Below are positions 35,200-46,393 of a stretch of 64,000 nt of DNA, in pieces (positions within the stretch are counted from its first letter, which is position 1; every line of letters begins with the position of its first letter). A program made the translations under genes and the position numbers. A model generated the notes under the pieces. That model saw only the letters and a program-made list of their open reading frames with translations, was not told the origin of the DNA and did no database searches. The DNA is from Duganella zoogloeoides. GTDB taxonomy: Bacteria; Pseudomonadota; Gammaproteobacteria; Burkholderiales; Burkholderiaceae_D. The stretch is taken from the NCBI RefSeq assembly GCF_034479515.1, contig NZ_CP140152.1:2232001-2296000 (forward strand), in the 5' to 3' direction.

Positions 35200-36195
35200 A
35201 TGATTTTGGTGACCGGCGGTGCGGGTTTTATTGGTAGTAACATCGTTCACGCGCTGAGCCAGCGCGGCGAAGCGACCTTCGTGGTCGATAACTTGAAGCG
35301 CCCGGAGAAATTCCACAATGTCGTCGATGCCGAGGTGGTCGATTACATGGGCAAGGAAGAGTTCATCGAGCGCCTCGAGCGCGGCGAATTCGCCGGCAAA
35401 TTCTCGGCCGTATTCCACGAAGGCGCGTGCTCCGACACCATGGAAATGGACGGCGAGTACATGATGCGCAATAACTTCCGTTACAGCGTGTCGTTGTTCC
35501 ACTTCTGCCAGAAGGAAAAAATCCCGTTCATCTACGCGTCGTCGGCAGCAGTATATGGCGCCGAGGAAGGCTTTACGGAAGAGCGTTCGGGCGAGCGGCC
35601 GTTGAATGTGTACGGCTACTCGAAATTCCTGTTCGACCAGTACGTGCGCAACTATTGGAAAACCAATGGCGACCGTGGCGCACAAGTGGTCGGCCTGCGC
35701 TACTTCAATGTCTATGGCCCGCGCGAATTCCACAAGGGGAATATGGCCTCGGTGCCGCTGCACCAGTACCGCCAGTTCCTGGCCGATGGCCAGGTAAAAT
35801 TATTCGGAGAGTACGACGGCTACGCGGCTGGCACCCAGACCCGCGACTTCGTCTATATCGACGACGTGGTCAGCGTCAACCTGTTCTTCCTCGACAACCC
35901 GGACAAGAGCGGCATCTTCAACCTGGGCACCGGTCGTGCGCAGCCGTTCAACGATATCGCGGTGGCGGTGGTGAACAACCTGAAACCCGAAGCCGGCGCC
36001 CTGGCACTGGATGCCATCGTCGAGCAGAAATTGCTGGAGTACGTCGCGTTCCCGGACAAGCTCAAGGGCAAGTACCAGAGCTTCACCCAGGCCAACATCG
36101 CCAAGCTGCGCGCGATTGGCTACGACAAGCCGTTTTATGATGTGAGTGCCGGGGTGACCGCGTACATTGCGTGGTTGAAGGCCAACCACAAATAA
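35200..36195 (+). CDS. hldD: ADP-L-glycero-D-manno-heptose-6-epimerase
   Basis: 331 residues, extended short-chain dehydrogenase. The NADP-binding '[19 protein letters not shown]' is at the N-terminus. The catalytic Tyr and Lys are in '[14 protein letters not shown]', and the Ser/Thr site is in '[10 protein letters not shown]'. Family marks include '[17 protein letters not shown]', '[14 protein letters not shown]' and '[13 protein letters not shown]'. It converts ADP-D-glycero-beta-D-manno-heptose to the L-glycero form used by WaaF, encoded just upstream. Length and motifs are those of a normal, intact enzyme. Confidence 0.97.
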   Translation: MILVTGGAGFIGSNIVHALSQRGEATFVVDNLKRPEKFHNVVDAEVVDYMGKEEFIERLERGEFAGKFSAVFHEGACSDTMEMDGEYMMRNNFRYSVSLFHFCQKEKIPFIYASSAAVYGAEEGFTEERSGERPLNVYGYSKFLFDQYVRNYWKTNGDRGAQVVGLRYFNVYGPREFHKGNMASVPLHQYRQFLADGQVKLFGEYDGYAAGTQTRDFVYIDDVVSVNLFFLDNPDKSGIFNLGTGRAQPFNDIAVAVVNNLKPEAGALALDAIVEQKLLEYVAFPDKLKGKYQSFTQANIAKLRAIGYDKPFYDVSAGVTAYIAWLKANHK

Positions 36196-36198
36196 TCA

Positions 36199-36468
36199 CT
36201 ATTGCAGGCCCAGCTTCCTGAGCAAGCCGGGCAGCAACTGCGCCAGGAAAACGCTGCCGACGACCCAGACGATGATGGTGTTCTTCGCTTCGGCGATCCC
36301 TGCCTTGGTCTCGGCCTTGACCTCGGCGATAGACGACCTGGTGTCTGCATTGACCTTGGCGATGGCCTCGGCAAGGTCGGTTTTAGTGGCGACCGTTGCC
36401 TTGAGGATGCCGAGGTCGAGCTTGATGGCCTCCATCTCGAATTCGAGTTTTGTCACGCGCTGCTCCAT
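36199..36468 (-). CDS. Small coiled-coil protein with C-terminal membrane helix
   Basis: 89 residues on the minus strand. A heptad-like coiled coil ('VTKLEFEMEAIKLDLGIL', 'AEAIAKVNADTRSSIAEVKA') leads into one membrane helix ('IIVWVVGSVFLAQLLPGLL') and a short 'RKLGLQ' tail. This resembles DUF1640/CCDC90-like small membrane proteins, which oligomerise through the coil. It ends 3 bp from the convergent hldD gene. Function is unknown. Confidence 0.7.
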   Translation of the reverse strand: MEQRVTKLEFEMEAIKLDLGILKATVATKTDLAEAIAKVNADTRSSIAEVKAETKAGIAEAKNTIIVWVVGSVFLAQLLPGLLRKLGLQ

Positions 36469-36626
36469 GTTACGCTTCCATTTGCGTCTCGATTATTGCA
36501 AGCTGGGTAGCACTCGCGACAGCGTCGACGGCCCGGATGATGATGGTGCTTCCAGCCTATGTCCATGCTAAAAGAGTGCGCCTACCACGTCAAGCGGCAC
36601 ACGCGCCAGTCCGCAGAAATGCGGTT

Positions 36627-38291
36627 TTAGCGGCGACGCTTGCGCGGCACGAATACCCGCCACGCCACCACGCAGGCGGTCACGCTCATCGCCACCCCCA
36701 GCAACGATAACAACACGACCAGGCTGTCGCGCAGCCATGGCCGCGCCAGCAACGGGGCGAAGTCGAAGCTGTGCAGGCCGTTGTACAGCAGGCGTTGCCA
36801 GCGGTTGGAGTGTTCGGCGCGCAGCACGATGCGGGCAGAGGCCGGATCGGCATAGACCACCACGCCGTCGGCCCAGGCCGCGCGCCACACGGGCAGCGGC
36901 CGGTTCTGGCGGTTGGCAGGTTGGTTGCCGCGCGCGTAGTAGAGTTCGTCATAAGCAGTGAGGCGCGACAGTGTTACCGGTGCTTCTGCGCGCAGGCGTC
37001 CCAGTGCGGCGCTGATGTCGGCAGCGGGCAGGGCGGCGATGACGGCAGCGTCACTGGCCGTAGCCGCAGTCTCATCGACATCGTCGGCCGCAGTGATGCC
37101 GCCGGCAGCAGCGGCTCCATCGGTCGCAACGCTATGACTGGCAGCAACGACGCTGTCGACAGTAGCGACACCATCTGCACGCACGAGCACCGAACCATCC
37201 ACGCCCCTCAGCCGATACCACGCCTGACCATCGAAGCGCAGCGTTTCCAGTTCGCGCACCTGTAGCGGCGCCGCCAGCCGCAACGCTGCCGCCGGCGACA
37301 ATTGTGCAGCCACTTCCTGACCCGACCAGCGCCGCTGTTCGTCCGCCGTGGCGCCGCGTGGCGAGAACACGCTGAACGGATTCATCGACATCAGGCCCGA
37401 AAAAATCCACGTCAGCGTGACCACGCCAACGGCCAGCCCGAGGATATGGTGCCAGCGCATCCAGAAAACCCGGTACGGAATCCAGCGCGAACGGTTGAGG
37501 AATAGTTGCCACACGCCGATGATCAATCCGGTCGCAGCCAGCAGCACGCCCGGCAGCGACAGCCACACCACGACATTGTGCCAGCGCTCGGGCCAGCGCC
37601 GCAGTTCGGTGAAATAGATCCAGTGGGGAATTGCGCCGACCCAGTTCCAGGCGCGTTCGGCGCGACGGGTTGCGCCGACCACTTCGGCCGCGCCGGGAGA
37701 AACGTACAGCTCCAGTCCATCGTCGCCGTCGAGCTCCACCCGGACCAGCGGCCGGTAAGGATTGAAACCTTGCGCCACGGTCCACTGGTCGCGTTCCAGC
37801 GCTTCGGCGTAAATCGCGCGGCGGCCGCTGAAGGCTTCCGCCACGGCCATTGCCTGCGCCGTGCTCAGGTCGGGCAGCAGGGCGCCGGTGCTGGCATCGA
37901 CTGCGATCCAGCGCTTATCGGGTGCGGTACGCAGCAGGCGCCAGACTGGCATATCCGCATGCATGCCCAGCCTGGCCTCGGCAGCGCGAAGGCCGGCGCG
38001 GGCGGCTGCCGCTGACGCCGTCAGGCAACAGCGATTGTCGACCGCCGTGGCCGGCAACCCGGCCAGTTGTTCGGCAGGTCGGTCATCCAGCGCGGGTGCC
38101 GGGAGTCCAGTCAGCGGTTCGACCGCTCGGTGGTCCAGCACCAGCGGCGGCAACCCGGCCAGCCGCTCAGTTGGTGTCAGGCTCGGGAACGGCACGAAGT
38201 ACAGCACGATGCCACTGGCAAACCACACCAGGAACAGCAAGGCCAGCGCCACTCCCAGCCACTTGTGGACGAACAGCAGCGCCTGCTTCAT
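36627..38291 (-). CDS. PepSY-associated transmembrane protein
   Basis: 554 residues, four or five membrane helices. The start 'MKQALLFVHKWLGVALALLF' with 'WFASGIVLYF' is the PepSY_TM entry. Later helices hold conserved His residues ('IPHWIYFTELRRWPERWHN', 'WMRWHHILGLAVGV', 'LLYNGLHSFDFAPLL'), as in proteins thought to move electrons or assemble haem for siderophore-iron reduction. Residues 44-87 contain three copies of a 16-residue repeat. The ATG at 38291 lies 2 bp after the TonB receptor stop, so the pair forms an operon, probably releasing iron from an imported chelate. Confidence 0.85.
   Translation of the reverse strand: MKQALLFVHKWLGVALALLFLVWFASGIVLYFVPFPSLTPTERLAGLPPLVLDHRAVEPLTGLPAPALDDRPAEQLAGLPATAVDNRCCLTASAAAARAGLRAAEARLGMHADMPVWRLLRTAPDKRWIAVDASTGALLPDLSTAQAMAVAEAFSGRRAIYAEALERDQWTVAQGFNPYRPLVRVELDGDDGLELYVSPGAAEVVGATRRAERAWNWVGAIPHWIYFTELRRWPERWHNVVVWLSLPGVLLAATGLIIGVWQLFLNRSRWIPYRVFWMRWHHILGLAVGVVTLTWIFSGLMSMNPFSVFSPRGATADEQRRWSGQEVAAQLSPAAALRLAAPLQVRELETLRFDGQAWYRLRGVDGSVLVRADGVATVDSVVAASHSVATDGAAAAGGITAADDVDETAATASDAAVIAALPAADISAALGRLRAEAPVTLSRLTAYDELYYARGNQPANRQNRPLPVWRAAWADGVVVYADPASARIVLRAEHSNRWQRLLYNGLHSFDFAPLLARPWLRDSLVVLLSLLGVAMSVTACVVAWRVFVPRKRRR
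38031..38162 (-). repeat. Three tandem 48-bp repeats inside the PepSY protein gene
   Basis: They encode 'LAGLPPLVLDHRAVEP', 'LTGLPAPALDDRPAEQ' and 'LAGLPATAVDNR' in direct succession just after the first membrane helix. The third copy is truncated at 12 residues. The repeat sits in the periplasmic loop and looks like a recent in-frame expansion. Confidence 0.75.
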
Positions 38292-38293
38292 GG

Positions 38294-40414
38294 TCAGAAC
38301 GTGGTGCGGGCTGTCAATTGTACCGAGCGCGGGTCGGCCAGCAGCCAGCGCACGCCGGCGCTGCCTGACAAAGCGTAGTCGCGGTCGGCCAGGTTCTTGA
38401 CCGACAGGGTCAGGCCCAGCTTGGGCGACGCAGTCCATGCCAGCGACGCGTCAATCGCCGTGTACGCGGGCAGGTTGGCGGTGTTGGCGGTATTGGCCTG
38501 ACGCTCGCCGACGTAGCGGGCGCCGATCGCCGCTTGCCAGCCCGGCACGAAGCGGTAGCCGGTCCAGATGTTGGCGGTGCGCTCGGGAACGCCGGTGGGC
38601 GTGTTGCCGGCGCGCGAGATCGGCACGCCGCCGACCACTTCGTTGAAGTCGTCGTAGCGGGCGCGCAGCGCGGCCAGATTGGCGTCGATGGTCCAGCCGC
38701 GCACCGGTTCGGCGGCGAACGCCAGTTCGATGCCGGTCGAGGACTGCTGGCCGATCTGCAATGCCACGGTTGGATTGTCCGGGTCGCGCGAGAGCAGGTT
38801 GTTCTTTTCGATTTTATACACGGCCGCGCTCCATTCGCCGCGCAGCGCGGCGATGCCGCCCTTGGCGCCGAATTCGAGTTGCTTGCCACGGGTGAGGTCG
38901 AAGCTGGGGCTGCCGTTCGGCAAGGCCAGCGCGCCGCTGAGCGGATCGGTGGCGGTGCCGTACTGGGCGTAGAGGCTCACGGCGGGATCGAGATTCCACA
39001 CCAGGCCGGCGCGGCCGGTCACCGGCGTGTAGTCTTTTGCTGCGCGCACGCCGGTGCGCAGTTCGTGGTTGTCGAGCGCCATGCGGTCGCGGCGCAGGCC
39101 GGCCACCAGTTTCCAGTGCGGCGCCAGGTCGAGCACGTTCTCGGCAAAGACCGCGGTCGATTCCAGCTCGGCGCGGCGCAGCGGCAGCGTGCGGCTGGGG
39201 ATGGCGCCGGCAAACGTGCCGGGCACGAAGTTGTACGGGTCGATCACCGAACTGCCGGTATATGGCGAATTGTTGGTCAGGAACAGCCTGGTGCGATTCC
39301 ATTCCACGCCCGCCACGAAGCGGTTTTTCAGGCCGGCGACCTGGCCGTCGAGCGTGACGTCGAGGCGGTTGCCCACTTGCTGCTGGTCGTGCAGGATTTC
39401 CAGGTAGCTGTCGCGGTTGATCAGCGTGCCGGTCGGGTCGAGGGTATAGCTCTCGGCGTTGCGCCAGTGGCGCTTGCTGGTCATGTAGTAGCTCTCGTTG
39501 CGCACGCGCACGCCGGCGGCAGCCTGGTAGTCCACCTTGACGCGCCAAACGCGGTCGTTGTACTTGACCAGGGCGTCATCGACGTTAAAGCTCAGGCGTT
39601 TCAGGCTATCGTCCAGCTTGCCGTTGCGCAGCGGCGTGCCGAAGTAGCGGGCGTCGTCGTTGTGGCCGGCAACGACCAGCAAGGTCACCTTCAGGTCGCG
39701 GTTGGGGCGCACGGCGACGGCGCCCGAGATGTTCTGGCGCTGGTAGCCGGAGTCTGCGCGGTAGCCGTTGCTCTTTTGCGCGTCGGCATACAGCGAATAG
39801 GCCACCATGTCGTTGACGGGGCCGCGCACCCCGACGCCGCCGCGCACCGTGTCCCACGAGCCGGCGCTGGCGTAGGCTTCGCCTTCAAACCGGTCGAAAC
39901 GCGGTTGCCTGGTGACGTAATTGACCGCCGCGCCGATGGCGCCATCGCCGTACAGCACCGAGGCCGGGCCGCGCAGCACCTGCACCGATTCCAGTGGCCA
40001 GGTCGAGAACGGGTAGGTGATGGTGCCCACCGCCACCACCAGCCGGGTGCCATCGACCATCTGCGCCACCGAGTTGTGGCCCGAGAAGCCGCGCGCCGAC
40101 AGGCTGGTGCCGCCATTGCCCGGCGACGGCGCTTCGCTCACGCCCGGCATGCGCACGGCGGCATCCTGGGCGCGCACCAGCACCCGTTCGGCCATGTCGG
40201 CGCTGCTCATGCTGCTGACGCTGGCCGGGGTGTCGCGCGCGGTCAAGCCCAGGCGCGAACCGGTGCCGTTTTCTTCGTCGAGACCGAGGCCGCTGTTGGC
40301 GGTGAGGCGGCTTTCGACCACTTCCACCGTGGGCAGGGTGGGGTGGTGGGCGCGGGCGGTGGCGCACACGGCCATGCTGGCGGCGGCCAGTGCGGTCAGT
40401 GTCGAATGTTTCAT
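38294..40414 (-). CDS. TonB-dependent outer-membrane receptor
   Basis: 706 residues from the ATG at 40414; signal peptide about 1-22 ('AAASMAVCATARA'). A TonB-box-like 'LPTVEVVES' precedes the plug ('LTARDTPASVSSMSSADMAE', 'VQVLRGPASVLYGDGAIGAA', 'VNYVTRQP'), then the barrel to a terminal Phe ('VQLTARTTF'). There is no STN signalling domain, unlike the receptor at 424. Coupled with the PepSY protein gene downstream, it probably imports a ferric siderophore or another metal chelate. The promoter region holds a perfect 8-bp inverted repeat at 40482-40503. Confidence 0.92.
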   Translation of the reverse strand: MKHSTLTALAAASMAVCATARAHHPTLPTVEVVESRLTANSGLGLDEENGTGSRLGLTARDTPASVSSMSSADMAERVLVRAQDAAVRMPGVSEAPSPGNGGTSLSARGFSGHNSVAQMVDGTRLVVAVGTITYPFSTWPLESVQVLRGPASVLYGDGAIGAAVNYVTRQPRFDRFEGEAYASAGSWDTVRGGVGVRGPVNDMVAYSLYADAQKSNGYRADSGYQRQNISGAVAVRPNRDLKVTLLVVAGHNDDARYFGTPLRNGKLDDSLKRLSFNVDDALVKYNDRVWRVKVDYQAAAGVRVRNESYYMTSKRHWRNAESYTLDPTGTLINRDSYLEILHDQQQVGNRLDVTLDGQVAGLKNRFVAGVEWNRTRLFLTNNSPYTGSSVIDPYNFVPGTFAGAIPSRTLPLRRAELESTAVFAENVLDLAPHWKLVAGLRRDRMALDNHELRTGVRAAKDYTPVTGRAGLVWNLDPAVSLYAQYGTATDPLSGALALPNGSPSFDLTRGKQLEFGAKGGIAALRGEWSAAVYKIEKNNLLSRDPDNPTVALQIGQQSSTGIELAFAAEPVRGWTIDANLAALRARYDDFNEVVGGVPISRAGNTPTGVPERTANIWTGYRFVPGWQAAIGARYVGERQANTANTANLPAYTAIDASLAWTASPKLGLTLSVKNLADRDYALSGSAGVRWLLADPRSVQLTARTTF

Positions 40415-40481
40415 GTGAGAGCGGTGAGCGCGGAACAAGGCGCGCAGTTTATGACATTGACAACCTTGAGTCATTAGAAAG

Positions 40482-40503
40482 ATTTTCACTTAAACGTGAA
40501 AAT
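40482..40503. promoter_or_regulatory. Perfect inverted repeat between divergent TonB receptor and phytochrome genes
   Basis: ATTTTCAC (40482-40489) and GTGAAAAT (40496-40503) flank TTAAAC in a locally AT-rich stretch, 68 bp before the receptor start. Position and AT richness fit an iron-responsive operator for the receptor, but the match to the Fur consensus is poor. Confidence 0.45.
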
Positions 40504-40570
40504 TATTCATGTAACCGGTTTTCGTTGTATTTCGATGCGTACCGCGCCCGGGTTGGCGCGGCGCTGGCGC

Positions 40571-40576
40571 TATAAT
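40571..40576 (+). promoter_or_regulatory. -10 element (TATAAT) for the phytochrome gene
   Basis: Perfect TATAAT in TGGCGCTATAATTC, 54 bp upstream of the ATG at 40631; the same context precedes waaF. A -35 at the right distance is not clear in this GC-rich sequence. Confidence 0.4.
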
Positions 40577-40630
40577 TCGGTACCGGGGAGTTTGCCCATC
40601 CACGGCTAACCATCACTCCCCCGAAAGCCG

Positions 40631-42853
40631 ATGACCATACCTGATTTTGCTGTCCGTAATGCCGATATGCCCGTCACGCTGGCCAACTGCGCCGACGAGC
40701 CCATCCACATTCCCGGTAGCATCCAGCCACATGGCGCGATACTGGTGTTCAACAGCGCGGCCGAACTGGTCTCGTGGAGCGCCAATGCCCACGCCATGTT
40801 GCAGTTGACGGTGCCGCTGGTGCTGCTCACGGCCCTGGCCGACCTCGGCCTGGCGGACGAAGTGCAAGAGAAGATCCACGAATGCATCGATGACATGGAC
40901 GGCGGCGAAGCTCCGGCCGCGATGGCGGAAACCCTGGTCGGTACCCAGGACTTCGATTGCATCGTGCATGGCCACGAAGGCCTGGTCATCGTCGAATACG
41001 AATGCCGCGAACTGGCGGCCGACAGCGTGGCCACGTTCGCGCTCAAGGCCCACACTGCCATCGAGCGCCTCAAGCGCCAGAAGTCGGTGCCGGCGCTGCT
41101 TAAGGCGGCGGTCGATCAGATTCGCCTGATCACCGGTTTCGACCGCGTGATGGCCTACCGTTTCCGCCATGATGACAGCGGCGAAGTGGCGGCCGAAGCT
41201 AGAGACGAATCGCTCGACCCCTACCTGGGCCGGCGCTATCCGGCCAGCGACATCCCGGCGCAGGCGCGCCGCCTGTACGTGATCAACACCCTGCGCCTGA
41301 TCGGCGACATGGGCTATAACCCGGTTGCCATGCTGGGCCGCACCGGCGCGGCGCCGCTCGACATGAGTTACAGCGTGCTGCGCAGCGTGTCGCCGATCCA
41401 TGTCGAATACCTGCGCAACATGGGCGTGCAGGCGTCGATGAGCATTTCCATCGTCATCAACGGCAAGCTGTGGGGCCTGATCGCCTGTCACCACATGGCG
41501 CCGCGCCGGGTGCCGTACGCGATCCGCATGGCGGCCGACGTGATGGCGCAGGTGCTGGCGGCCTCGGTGCAGTCGCTTGAAACGCGCGAACGCGCGGCGC
41601 TTGCCGAACGCGCAGCCGAGGTACGCACCCAGGTCATGGAATCGCTGCTGCACTTCGACGATGTCGCCGCCGGCCTCACCGCCTGCGCGGCCGAGATCTG
41701 CGGCTCGCTGGGCGCCGGCGCGCTGGTCGTCATGCACAGCGGCCGTGTGGTGGCCCACGGCCCGGTATCGGCGGAAGTGGCGGCGGCAGCGGTGGCGTCG
41801 ATGCAGCTCGAAAATGCCGACGTGGTCGAACGGTCGGCCCGGCGCGATTGGCCCGCCGCACAGCAGCAGGCCTGCGGCAAATGGGTGGGCCTGCTCGGCT
41901 TGCGCTACGACGCCTCTGCCAATGGCTGGCTGCTGGCGCTGCGCGAAGAGCAGGTCGAACTGGTGCGCTGGGGCGGCAAGCCCGACAAGGAAATCGCCCA
42001 TGGCCCGCTCGGTCCGCGCCTCACGCCGCGTGGTTCGTTCGCGGAATGGCGCGAGACCGTGTTCGACCAGGCCGAGCCGTGGGAAGCCACGCGCCTGTCC
42101 ATCGCGCGCCAGCTGCTGGCCGAAATGAACCGCGCTTCGGTCACGCGCCACGAGCAGAACGACCGCGCCCGCGCCCAGTTGTTCGCCATTCTCGGCCACG
42201 ACCTGCGCAACCCGCTGCAATCGATCAGCATGGCAGCCACGGTGCTGGAATTGGGTGGTTCCAAGGAAACCGCCGGCCGCCGCATCAAGGCGTCGAGCGG
42301 ACGCATGGAACGGTTGATTTCCCAGGTGCTCGACATGAGCATGATCAACGGCGGCATGCGCCTGGGGGGCGAAGTCGTGGCAGTGAACCTGGCGCCCATG
42401 CTGGCCGACCTGGCTGACGAATTCCGCACCGCCAAGCCGAATATCGTGCTCAACCTGGAAAGCCCGCCGCAGGTGCTGGTGCCGATGGACGCCGACCGCG
42501 TGGCGCAAGTGGTGAGCAACCTGATCAGCAACGCCTACCACCACGGCAAGGTCGGTGAAAGCATCGACGTGCGCCTGGTGCAGGACGACACCGGCGTGAC
42601 GCTCGATGTGCTCAATGTCGGTGATGAAATCGCCGAGGAAACCGCGCGCACGCTGTACAACCCGTTCAAGCGGCTGTCGGCCAACAATGCCCGCAACAAG
42701 GGCGGCATGGGCCTGGGCCTGTACATCGCGCGCCAGATCATGCTTGAGCACGGCGGTACCATCGAGTACACGTACCAGGCGCCGCATGTGCGCTTTACAC
42801 TGTATCTGCCCGCAGCGCCTGTCGTACCGGCGCCGTCTGCTGCCTCAGCCTAA
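40631..42853 (+). CDS. bphP: Bacteriophytochrome sensor histidine kinase
   Basis: 740 residues in the order PAS-GAF-PHY-HisKA-HATPase. The biliverdin-binding cysteine is C20 ('LANCADEPIHIPGSIQPHG'). The GAF domain has 'YPASDIPAQARRLYVIN' and 'SPIHVEYLRNMGVQASMS'; the PHY tongue has 'LRPRL'-like 'RLTPRGSFAEW'. The kinase has 'ILGHDLRNPLQSISMA' and 'GGMGLGLYIARQI'. It is a complete red/far-red photosensor. No haem oxygenase (bphO) gene to make biliverdin and no dedicated response regulator lie beside it. It converges on the stressosome-like operon, overlapping its last gene by 4 bp. Confidence 0.95.
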   Translation: MTIPDFAVRNADMPVTLANCADEPIHIPGSIQPHGAILVFNSAAELVSWSANAHAMLQLTVPLVLLTALADLGLADEVQEKIHECIDDMDGGEAPAAMAETLVGTQDFDCIVHGHEGLVIVEYECRELAADSVATFALKAHTAIERLKRQKSVPALLKAAVDQIRLITGFDRVMAYRFRHDDSGEVAAEARDESLDPYLGRRYPASDIPAQARRLYVINTLRLIGDMGYNPVAMLGRTGAAPLDMSYSVLRSVSPIHVEYLRNMGVQASMSISIVINGKLWGLIACHHMAPRRVPYAIRMAADVMAQVLAASVQSLETRERAALAERAAEVRTQVMESLLHFDDVAAGLTACAAEICGSLGAGALVVMHSGRVVAHGPVSAEVAAAAVASMQLENADVVERSARRDWPAAQQQACGKWVGLLGLRYDASANGWLLALREEQVELVRWGGKPDKEIAHGPLGPRLTPRGSFAEWRETVFDQAEPWEATRLSIARQLLAEMNRASVTRHEQNDRARAQLFAILGHDLRNPLQSISMAATVLELGGSKETAGRRIKASSGRMERLISQVLDMSMINGGMRLGGEVVAVNLAPMLADLADEFRTAKPNIVLNLESPPQVLVPMDADRVAQVVSNLISNAYHHGKVGESIDVRLVQDDTGVTLDVLNVGDEIAEETARTLYNPFKRLSANNARNKGGMGLGLYIARQIMLEHGGTIEYTYQAPHVRFTLYLPAAPVVPAPSAASA

Positions 42854-43072
42854 TTCACCTGCCACAGCCCCGCCAGCAGCCAGCGCAGGTCGCATTCGGG
42901 GTCGTCGCGGTAGCGCAGGAAGAAGCTGTCGGCCCATTCCTGGTCGAGCGGGGTGTCCCATTTCTCGAAGCTGGAAATCGGGTACTCCTCGCTGAACAGC
43001 AGCAGCAAATCGGTGTGCGCTTCGCGTTCGCTGGCGGCCAGGCCGCGATGCATGCTGAAGCGGACCAGTAAA

Positions 43073-43086
<14 letters not shown>
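42850..43086 (-). CDS. Small protein of unknown function at the end of the stressosome operon
   Basis: 78 residues, minus strand. The start lies 14 bp inside the hybrid kinase gene and the stop overlaps the convergent phytochrome stop. It is rich in Leu, Asp, Glu and Trp ('REAHTDLLLLFSEEYPISSF', 'WDTPLDQEWADSFFLRYRDD', 'LRWLLAGLWQVN') and looks like a compact soluble helical domain. No family recognised. Translational coupling suggests it works with the signalling proteins, perhaps as an adaptor. Confidence 0.65.
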
Positions 43087-44998
<1,912 letters not shown>

Positions 44999-45025
44999 AA
45001 GCGGTCTTTCACAGAATTGAACATG

Positions 45026-46393
45026 CTAAGCGTCCGGCGCGGGCGCGGGCGCGGTGCGGGGCAGGTGCAGGAAGAAGGTCGAGCCCTTGCCGCTGATGCT
45101 CTCGACGTCCACCGACCCGCCCAGCAGCGTGGCCAGCTTGCGGCACAGCGGCAAACCGAGCCCGGTGCCCTTGACCTGGCGCTGCAGCGGATGCTCGATC
45201 TGGGAAAATTCCTCGAAGATCAAGAGCAGGTTGTCGGAACTGATACCGATGCCGGTGTCGCTGACTGCAAAGGTAACATGGTCGGGGCTGTCGTTGGCGC
45301 GCAGCTCGACGCAAATCTGGCCGTGCTCGGTAAATTTGAGCGCGTTCGAGATGAAATTGCGCAGGATTTGCGCCACCATGCCTTCGTCCGACAGCAGCAG
45401 CGGGCCCGGCGGCGGCATCACGAAGACCAGTTCCACGTGCTCGTGGTGGGCCAGCGGGCGCAGCATGCCTTTGAGCGCGCTGAACAGGTTGGCGACGTCG
45501 AGCGGCGCGACCGTCAGTTCCACCTTGCCCGCCTCGATCTTGGCCAGGTCGAGCAAATCGTTGACCAGTTCCGACAGGTCGCTCGCGGCAGTGGCGATGA
45601 ACTGCACCTGCCGTTCCTGCTCCACGGTCAGCTCGCCGTCCATGCGGTCAAGCAGCAGCTTCGACAGCGCCCTGATCGAACTGAGCGGTGTGCGCAGCTC
45701 GTGGCTGGTATTGGACAGGAAGCGCGATTTCATTTCGTCGGCCTTGCGCAGGCGCTCGGCTTTTTCTTCCACCTCGGCATACAGCGCCACCACGCCGCGA
45801 TTGGTGTCTTCCAGTTCGTGGGTGAGCGAGATCAGGTCTTCCTGGCGGTCGCGCAGTTCAGCCAGCGCCATGGCCAGCTCGCGGTTTTGCTGTTGCATTT
45901 CCGCCACCGTGTTTTGTACCGGGCTGGCAGCGAGTTCACCGCCCAGCTGCAGCAGGCGGTCGCGGTCGATATGCTGGCGTGGTCCCAGCGCTTTGAGCAT
46001 CAAGACATGCAAGCCATGCTCGGGCGAGCCTTGCACGCTGCACTCGTCCATCAGGCGGTGCGCAGTGGCGACCGCGTTGTTCAGTTGCGACTGCGGCGAT
46101 TCGCTTTCGATGCCGGATGCCAGTTCGGTGGCGCGCACGGGATCGCCGTCGGCACGGATGGTGACCACCAGCTGCTGCTGGTTGCCGGAGGAGTCAAGTG
46201 CGAACACCGCGCGCCCGCGCGCCAGCCGGCTCGAGGCGCAGCGCGCCACTTCCGAAACTGCCGTGGCGATGCGCACCTGGTCTTGCGCGCCAAAGCCGAG
46301 CAGCGCCGAGATCTGGCGCGCGCGCTGGCGCACTGCCACCACGTCCGGCTCGCTGTCGATGCCTACTTGCAGGATGCGGGTCTGCGGCATCAT
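45026..46393 (-). CDS. Histidine kinase with N-terminal RsbT/RsbW-like ATPase domain
   Basis: 455 residues. The N-terminal 130 residues resemble the anti-sigma-type HATPase fold ('EPDVVAVRQRARQISALLGF', 'QVRIATAVSEVARCASS'), but the N-box Asn is replaced by Cys. A coiled coil (about 165-220) leads to HisKA ('LSNTSHELRTPLSSIRAL') and HATPase ('NFISNALKFT', 'VKGTGLGLPLCRKLA'). It has no membrane segment. Its start overlaps the stop of the PP2C gene upstream. Fusing a stressosome-type domain to a kinase suggests direct contact with the RsbRS complex. Confidence 0.88.
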   Translation of the reverse strand: MMPQTRILQVGIDSEPDVVAVRQRARQISALLGFGAQDQVRIATAVSEVARCASSRLARGRAVFALDSSGNQQQLVVTIRADGDPVRATELASGIESESPQSQLNNAVATAHRLMDECSVQGSPEHGLHVLMLKALGPRQHIDRDRLLQLGGELAASPVQNTVAEMQQQNRELAMALAELRDRQEDLISLTHELEDTNRGVVALYAEVEEKAERLRKADEMKSRFLSNTSHELRTPLSSIRALSKLLLDRMDGELTVEQERQVQFIATAASDLSELVNDLLDLAKIEAGKVELTVAPLDVANLFSALKGMLRPLAHHEHVELVFVMPPPGPLLLSDEGMVAQILRNFISNALKFTEHGQICVELRANDSPDHVTFAVSDTGIGISSDNLLLIFEEFSQIEHPLQRQVKGTGLGLPLCRKLATLLGGSVDVESISGKGSTFFLHLPRTAPAPAPDA

